Of a stretch of 64,000 bases of DNA, positions 57,649 through 64,000 are shown piece by piece. Positions within the stretch are counted from its first letter, which is position 1. Every line of letters begins with the position of its first letter. The stretch is taken from assembly GCF_042453785.1 (NCBI RefSeq), contig NC_091671.1:39636501-39700500 (forward strand), written 5' to 3'. The translations under genes and the position numbers were made by a program. The notes under the pieces were generated by a model. It was not told where the DNA came from. It worked only from the letters and a program-made list of their open reading frames with translations, and ran no database searches. Source of the stretch: Malus domestica (taxonomy: Eukaryota; Streptophyta; Magnoliopsida; Rosales; Rosaceae).

Positions 57649-60617
57649 CTAGAGTGCAACAATTGTTCCATGAGACCTTGGAGACCTGTTAAACAGCTTC
57701 CTCAAAAATGTCCCGGTGAACCTGTTGAACTCGAAAGGACTCGAATTATTCGGTGGTTCTCCGGCAGGACTCGAAGTATTTGGCGATTCTCTGGCGAAAC
57801 ACTTCTTTCTCAGCTCCACATTCTCCTCTTTGAGCCAATCCACAGCTAAACTCAGCTGTCTTATGACCTCTCTCTTCTCTTCATCTTTCTGCTTCAGTTC
57901 ATCCTTCTGAGTTCTGTTCTCTTCCTCGAGCCTTGCTATTGCTTCCCTCAATTTCCTAACCTCGTCTTCGCTAAACATGCTCAATGCGTTCTCTTTTGTT
58001 TCCTCATCAACTCGGGGTTCATCCTCTGGTTCAGGATCATCAACTTCAGAATCGGAATACTCTTTGAGCGAATCCACAGCTGAACTCAACTGTCTCATGG
58101 CCTCTCTCTTTTCTTCATCTTTCTGCTTCAGTTCATCTTTCTGAGTTCTGTTCTCTTCCTCGAGCCTCGCTATTGCTTCCTTCAATTTCCTCACCTCGTC
58201 TTCGCTAATCCTGCTCAATGCATTCTCTTTTGTTTCTTCATCAACTCGGGGTTCATCCTCCGGTTCAGGATCATCAACATCAGACTCGGAATACTCCTCC
58301 TCAGGTTCATCGCAGCAGGTTTCGGAGTGGCTATCGAAGCTCAAATCCACCACACTCATCGCCTTCTCAGACTGGCATTTTGTTGAAGAGAATGGAGACC
58401 CTAACGTTGTCAGCAGACGTGTTCCCGTATCAGACTTCACTTGATCATACCGCTCAGCCAACGAACGGTGAATGCGGTAAAATTCTTCCACCATGCTGAT
58501 CAGCTGCGGCCGCTTTTTGTAATACATCTCTGCACGTTGAGCAAATGAATCTGCATCTTCCTGAATCAGCTTTAGCATGGCATCCGTCTTGTGCTCTAGC
58601 TCTGCCATTGAAAAAAAATAAACATCCAGCAATTTTCTCCTAAAGAAAACATCATCTGGTGAAGTGAATAGTTCACATGAACAAATTGGTAAATGATACA
58701 ATTTCACTTAGAATTATGTGGGTACATTGATAGATTTACATTAGGTGCCGCATATGTGTGTTAGGTTAGTTAGTTAAGACGGTGTGCCCTCTCTTGTACC
58801 CGAGTTTGGACCTTCTCTCCCCTTAAACTAGGATAGTTTAAGATACAACATATGGCTCATTTGGAGTGTTTTTTAAATGACTGAAAGCGTTTTTGGTGAA
58901 AATGTTTTTGGAATCAGTCCTTGGTAAAAGGGCAAGTGAATTATGAAAAAGCACTTAACTTACGGAACCCTAAACATTTTTTCTAAAAGCGTTTTCAGTT
59001 ATTTTAAAAGCACTACCAAACAGGTTATGTTAAAAAAAAATTGGAAGATGTTTATGTGCCTAATAAGGTTCTTTTGGAAATAACTAGATTCAAGTGAGTC
59101 CAAAACATGATGAGGCAACAAACATAACCACAGCACATAAAGTCTACAGAGAAATATCAATCCTGAAAGGCAAATAGAAAAAACAGAAGTCAACAATTTT
59201 CTGTGGAGCACAGTAACAGCACTGAGGACCACAATTAGAATCCACTACTGCACCGTATCTAATCATCAAAACTCTGACTTTATATATGACCTAAGAACTA
59301 GAGCCACATGGTGATAAGATATTTACCAAAAGAAAAAAAAAAGATGATAAGATATAGTACATCCTCCAGGGTTAATTTCCCCACCCTTATCTCATCTAGT
59401 TCCCCCCAGTCAACCATTCCATCATTTGTAAATGGGGTACCCCTCCACCCTAAAGCAATTTTTTTGTTGTCACCGTTACGTGATGTTATTAATTTCAGTG
59501 TTTCTAGTTTCTAGTTTACAATTTCGTCATGTGTAGGATCCCTCCACCCTAGAGCAATTTTTTTTTGTTGTCACCGTTACGTGACTCTATTAATTTCAGT
59601 GTTTCTTGTTCCTAGTCTACGATTCTGTCATGTGTAGGATCCCTCCACCCGAGAGACTTTCCTGCGCCCGTTTCATACACCTCTCTTCCTAGTTTGGATC
59701 ACGGTGTAAGAAACTAGAGCGGTTACATTATTCTGTATGAAATCAGAATGTTTGCTAATGGCAGAGTTTATCTTACGAAACCTAGTTTGAGGTTAAACAA
59801 CTTGTCGATAAGTTCAAAAAATAATAGTTTACTAAAGGAGATATCATAAACATAGGTCGGCACACAAGTTGTTTGATCCAAGAAACACAAAAAATAAAGA
59901 GTTAAAGACATAAAATTAAGGGACAAAACAAAATTGCAAAAGTCACCTTTTTGGATTCAGATGCACAAGGGTGGTGCTATTTACGCACCCATTTTTAACT
60001 CTCATCCATTCCCTGTTAATTTTTGTTCTTTGATATTTTTCAATTCATTCGATTCGATAGCCAGAAATTGAGAAAGGTGCATGTGAGGTAAAAAGGAGTC
60101 TATGGATACCACCATCCTGTGCACTTTCAATTTCTTTTATTTATTTATTTTTAATTGGGAAAGGAGTAAACAATTTCAATAAGCTGGTCCATGAATCTTA
60201 GCATCAAATTTCTCAAATTGGTAGCAGAAATGAAGGAGAACAAACCCACATGTTTTGTTTTGAAAAAACCCCAATTGGGTAATCAATTTCCAATCTCACC
60301 AACCATTTTTCCCAGCTTTCCTCACTCAAATCTCACAAAAAAGTTTCAAACTTTATAGGGTCCCCCCACTTCCCCACCTCAATTATTATAAAACTAACCA
60401 ATCAGAATTTCAAATTCGAGGAGTTTAGAACTGTGTCAACGGTCACAAATAGTACAGTAACATCTAAAAGAACCCCCAAATCTCGATCTAGAAAAAGCAA
60501 AAAGGAAAAGTAGGGATAAAAATAGGTACCAGAGAGAGTGGTTTGAAGCCATGGGGAGCGTTTGGAGATGCTATGACTGTCGTACAACCACCAGTGTGTC
60601 GTCTGCTGCTTCGTCAT
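57649..60617 (-). CDS. NET3C: NET3C/KIP1-like NAB-domain actin-binding protein (2 exons, 346 aa)
   Basis: Membrane-cytoskeleton linker of the NETWORKED family, which binds F-actin through an N-terminal NAB domain. Exon 1 (60530-60617) encodes MTKQQTTHWWLYDSHSISKR and SPWLQTTLS. Exon 2 (57649-58601) continues ELEHKTDAMLKLIQEDADSF, AQRAEMYYKKRPQLISMVEE and FYRIHRSLAERYD. Joined in phase (88 + 953 bp), they restore the complete NAB domain with its Trp-Trp. The C-terminal half is a coiled coil (KLKEAIARLEEENRTQKDEL) present twice through a 234-bp internal duplication. The intron is about 1.9 kb. A start inside exon 2 would lack half the NAB domain, so exon 1 is preferred. It corresponds to Arabidopsis At2g47920, adjacent to AGP26 there as here. 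Confidence 0.9.
57826..58293 (-). repeat. 234-bp coding tandem duplication in the NET3C-like gene
   Basis: Two units, 57826-58059 and 58060-58293, each encode 78 residues. Each runs from YS(E/D)S(D/E)VDDPEPEDEP through KENALS and ARLEEENRTQKDELKQKDEE to L(S/A)...VD(S/W)LKE. They differ at about ten residues, so the copy is not new, but the frame is kept. Confidence 0.95.
58853..59024. mobile_element. Foldback MITE in the NET3C-like intron
   Basis: TTTGGAGTGTTTTTTAAATG with ACTGAAAGCGTTTTTGG is mirrored by CTAAAAGCGTTTTCAGTTAT with TTTAAAAGCACTACCAAACAGG. A degraded relative lies at about 11440-11600. Confidence 0.65.
59441..59655. repeat. ~100-bp tandem repeat in the NET3C-like intron
   Basis: CCCTCCACCCTAxAGCAATT begins units at 59441 and 59540, with a third start at 59641. 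Each unit contains GTTGTCACCGTTACGTGA and TTAATTTCAGTGTTTCT. Confidence 0.85.
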
Positions 60618-60633
60618 TTCTTCCCACTTTTCT

Positions 60634-61283
60634 CACCTTCAAATTCAAAACCTTGCACACTCAGTTTTCACAACTAGCAGTATCTTAAGCCAATCACGCA
60701 TAAACACATCTTAACTTGTCTGCTTAGCTGAAGGCGATTGATTTATAATACCGTCACAGTTAAAAGAGAGTTCTTTGAGTTCACCGAAAACCCCAGTAAC
60801 CAAAAAAAACGAAATTTTAATTCGAAAAATTAAAACTTTAACTAACCCATTAACTCAAACAACAGCAGAAACAAAATTTGAAAAAAAATAAACCCAACTC
60901 AAAACATGAAAATCAAACTCAGACAGTGAAATATCACCTTCAAATTCAAAACTTTGCACACTCAGTTTTCACAACTAGCTTCTATCTACACCCGAATATT
61001 ATGTAACGGTATCTTAAGCCAATCACGCATAAACACAGTCTTAATTTATCCGCTTAGCTGAGGTCGATTGATTTGTAATACCGCCACCGTTAAAAGACTG
61101 TTCTTTGAGTTCATCCCCAAACCACCCCATATAACCAAAACATGAAATTTTAATTCGACAAATATAAAAAACAAAAATTAAAACTTTAACCAACCCATTA
61201 ACTCAAACAACAGCAGAAGCAAAATTTGATAAAAAATCCAACTCAAAACATGAAAAATCAAACTCAGACAGTGAAATATTACC
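60634..61283. repeat. Tandem duplication (301- and 349-bp copies) upstream of the NET3C-like gene
   Basis: Copy 1 (60634-60934) and copy 2 (60935-61283) both begin CACCTTCAAATTCAAAAC and share CTTAAGCCAATCACGCATAA, AACCCATTAACTCAAACAAC and a GACAGTGAAATAT end. Copy 2 has about 30 extra bases after AACTAGC and several smaller differences. Confidence 0.9.
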
Positions 61284-63064
61284 TGTGTTTCTGGTTAAAT
61301 TTCCAGGGAGCTCCTCTCTCTCTCTCTCCTCTCTCAAATATGGGGATGCAGTTCGAATTTAAATACAACTTCCTCGACCTTCGAAATTATTTGTCACCAT
61401 ATACTCCTCGGATTTTCTCCCTAACCAATCCCGTTCGGACACATACATGCATGCCCTTTGGTTTTTGGTCTTATCCGGGGAAAATTACAAGATTTCATAC
61501 CCTAAAAGGCGGACACAAATTTAATATCTTCTCGCAATTACGAAATTGCCGACCTTTTGTCTTTTTCTTTCAATGATATCCAAGGGCATTTTGGGAAATT
61601 GAGGGTTTTGTGAAGATTTGACTGTATAAATTATAAATCCTAGGTGGAGTTTGAGTGTATCAAGGGTGGGGGAGCGTGGTGTGGGCCCCAACAGCAGCAG
61701 AAGAATATGAATGCAAAGAGGGCAGTGTAACGGTCCTCTGTATGAGAATCCACCATACTATGGTTACATATATTTCTTTATTTGCATACATTTCTATATT
61801 CATGGGATTTGGATTTTTTTTCCTGTTAAATTTTCTTTTCTTATATTCATTTATTTTAAACGGTTACAATTAAGTCACGTCAATATCTTTGTATTACTGT
61901 TTTAAAGAGAGAGAAAGACAGAGGAAAGCGTGAGAGGAGATGAGAGAATTGGTTTAGATTCTACGAGGACAATAAAATTTGTTTTATCACTAGTTGTATG
62001 AGTGTGGTTTGAAGAAAGGTTTTGGAAGAAAAAATAGTAGGTTCTCTTTTGTGACTGTACGTCTCACGCGATATGTGATAAAAAATATAAACACATGATT
62101 GTGTATAACCAATACATCTGAGATTTTTTGTACGTGAATGATTATTTTTACAATTTATGTTAGTTGTTCAATAAATGGAAGCCAATCATAGCACATATCA
62201 TGGATGAAGCGAGCCTATCGAGACATTCGTCTTGATTTTTTAGTTCGATTCCCAAACAACTCTAAAAAGGTAGGCTCTTGAGGCTTAAGCCATGGTTGGT
62301 TTTAACCGTTGCATGAGTTGTGAGGTCAATTTGTGTGATTAGGGTTTCATCATCTTTTCTTTTTGTGTATACTAATTAACTTCGAAGTTGCTTGAGAATG
62401 CTAAGTTTGAGAGGGGATGATTCATCTCCTCATAAAGGAAAAGATGGAAAAACAAAACATGGATGAACAGTACAATTGTCCTTGACACATGCATGAGTTT
62501 ACTGAGTTTACTTGATGAGTTTTTTGTTTCTTCAAATTAGGTCCTAATTATTAGCCAATAATGGTGTACTACAAGGGAATGTCAACTTTGCACATGAATC
62601 CACGGTTTGGGAACCAAATATTTGACCAAAAGATAAGTCCAAACTTAGGGAGAAAAAAAAAGGCCAAACTTTTAGTTGTCTTCCTTATATAAGAGATCTC
62701 CAAGATTAATATCTAGATATCAAACAGTCATACAAGAATATGGTTTGTATTATTTTATATATACATTTGGAGATTCTTGATACTTTTCTTTTTGTATTTT
62801 GATTACAGGAGCAGAAATATCTACGATGATGGAAAAGTAGCGAAACGATGAAGTTTTTTGAGTAATTTCAATTGGGGTGGATTCTGAAGACATTAAAGTT
62901 TATTGTGTCAAAATATCATCTTTAGATTTGACGCCGTTTGATCATGGTGATTAAAGAGTATAAGTGCATTGTACTAGACAAAATTGACATTTCAGGATTA
63001 TTTGTGTCAAAACCCTCCTTCTACAACTTTGAAAATGACGTCGTAAGCTTTCCAATGGTTTCTC
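61284..63064. other. Intergenic, no gene recognised
   Basis: A CT-rich tract at about 61315-61335 may be the start of the NET3C-like transcript. The minus-strand sequence ACACAG|GTAATATTTC near 61283 would allow a 5'-UTR intron. The remainder is AT-rich without supported genes. Confidence 0.35.
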
Positions 63065-63240
63065 ATAACGGATCTCTTTCACCAAGACCACCAGATCAAG
63101 TGATTTGAACCTTTGAAATTTTATCCGACGGTTAAAAATTATTATAACTTTTAAGGGGTTGAAACAGATGGATCGTTGGAAGAAATTTCAAATATCCGGA
63201 TCACTTGATCCAGTTGCCTTGGTGAAAGAAATCCGGAGAT
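63065..63240. mobile_element. Foldback MITE
   Basis: GGATCTCTTTCACCAAGACC with ACCAGATCAAGTGATTT on the left is mirrored by GGATCACTTGATCCAGTTGC with CTTGGTGAAAGAAATCC on the right, around a core with TTATCCGACGGTTAAAAATT. Confidence 0.7.
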
Positions 63241-63281
63241 GATCTATTTCCTTCTCATATGACCGATTTTATGCAGATTTG

Positions 63282-63335
63282 CCTCTCCCAGACCCTGCGT
63301 AAAGCGGGAGCCTTGTGCACTGGGTACGACATTAT
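63282..63335 (+). mobile_element. Au-SINE-like 3' fragment
   Basis: CCAGACCCTGCGTAAAGCGG with GAGCCTTGTGCACTGGGTAC matches the 3' end of Au SINEs (GGACCCTGCGCATAGCGGGA, TTAGTGCACCGGG) from memory. Confidence 0.6.
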
Positions 63336-63672
63336 TTATTTATATTTGGTCAGTAAAGGAAATAATCTTTGCAGATTTGACTATTTTATTGTCTACAAAA
63401 ATTATCTTTAAGTTTTGACGATTGAATAGGACTATTTTTTACTGGTTATTTAAGTAGCTTGTTCTTAAGAAAATTTAAACAAGAAAAAAAATCCTAATAT
63501 TGAAATTGCATGCCAAAATTGTTCATCAACTCTATGAGATCAAGAACAAACAGGATGACCCTCTAAGTTTTCCAAAGAACTCAGAGAGAACTGATAACTT
63601 TGTAGCACATAATTTATTTTCAACGAAAAGAGAGATAGACATGCATGATCATCATCTAAGCTTGAGCTATGA

Positions 63673-64000
63673 TCAAGACCACTTGGCACAATCCTCAGGA
63701 ACAAACTTGAGCAGCGCATTGTTAAGGTCATATATAAATCTGTAATTTGTTTGCTGCAATGATCCAACTATAGTACGAACTGTATTTTCCATCATCGCCA
63801 AACACAAAATACTGCTCCCATCTCGATCCTCCAGCGTTATGAACGCCTCGTCTTTCAACTCAAGGTCAGCACCCTCAAAGTGAAATGTAACAGCAGGGAG
63901 GGGAACGATCGGCGGCGCCCATCTATAACAAAGCTCGAACGCGGGATTAATGGGGCCAAGATGCCTAACATAGTTTGGATATCTCATATAAAACATTTCC
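63673..64000 (-). CDS. Nepenthesin/TAXi-type aspartic protease, C-terminal part (partial)
   Basis: Pepsin-like (A1) secreted or vacuolar protease of the plant nepenthesin/CDR1 group; the gene continues to the right of the window. The 108 visible residues are the TAXi_C half: FELCYRWAPP, LPAVTFHFEGADLELKDEAF, SILCLAMMENTVRTIVGSLQ, QTNYRFIYDLNNALLKFVPE, DCAKWS and stop. The GSLQQTNYRFIYDL block is the family's conserved end (usually GNxQQQNxxVxYDL). Both catalytic Asp residues lie outside the window, so activity cannot be judged. Confidence 0.85.
   Translation of the reverse strand, partial: EMFYMRYPNYVRHLGPINPAFELCYRWAPPIVPLPAVTFHFEGADLELKDEAFITLEDRDGSSILCLAMMENTVRTIVGSLQQTNYRFIYDLNNALLKFVPEDCAKWS

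Overview
This window is nuclear DNA from a flowering plant. The genes have many short GT–AG introns, CT/GA-rich leaders, nuclear tRNA genes and AT-rich intergenic DNA full of small transposon relics. The gene content is eudicot. Gene order and the mix of short inverted-repeat elements (GGATCC-rich foldbacks, hAT-like GCGCCTAG elements, Au-SINE-like tails) suggest Rosaceae, perhaps the apple/pear tribe; that placement is inference.

Layout, left to right. 1-1.9 kb: first exon of a Bruno-like RNA-binding protein (BRN1 type, minus strand, runs out of the window). 8.0-11.1 kb: a complete 8-exon mitochondrial carrier (minus) with a six-copy ~143-bp tandem array in intron 1. 12.1-13.7 kb: U1 snRNP protein C (plus). 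15.3-19.1 kb: a BRCT-domain nuclear protein (minus). 19.96 kb: tRNA-Pro. 20.9-24.1 kb: two relic tails and one intact gene of an F-box/DUF295 family. 26.1-27.2 kb: a short-chain dehydrogenase (plus). 28.8-33.9 kb: a 14-exon auxin response factor (minus). 34.6-41.5 kb: a very young Ty1/copia LTR element, broken, lying in sense orientation just upstream of the ARF. 41.6-46.3 kb: DNA-transposon and LINE relics, including a 954-bp hAT element with a perfect 8-bp target duplication. 46.4-52.6 kb: the 21-exon chloroplast protease DEG2 (plus). 53.2 kb: tRNA-Leu. 55.8-56.2 kb: an AGP26-like arabinogalactan protein. 57.6-60.6 kb: a NET3C-like actin-binding (NAB) protein with an internal 78-residue duplication (minus). 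63.7-64 kb: C-terminus of a nepenthesin-type aspartic protease (minus).

The genes are housekeeping or regulatory and do not form one pathway. From memory, the order BRN1 - carrier - U1C - BRCT - SDR matches Arabidopsis At4g03110-At4g03140, and NET3C - AGP26 - DEG2 matches At2g47920-At2g47940, so the window seems to join two conserved blocks. Exon coordinates were worked out by hand from splice signals, reading phase and remembered protein families. In all the fully spliced models the exon lengths sum to a multiple of three. No CRISPR, operon or otherwise new defence or metabolic system is visible. The unusual material is in repeats inside introns, promoters and one coding exon, and in a fresh insertion next to a hormone-response regulator.
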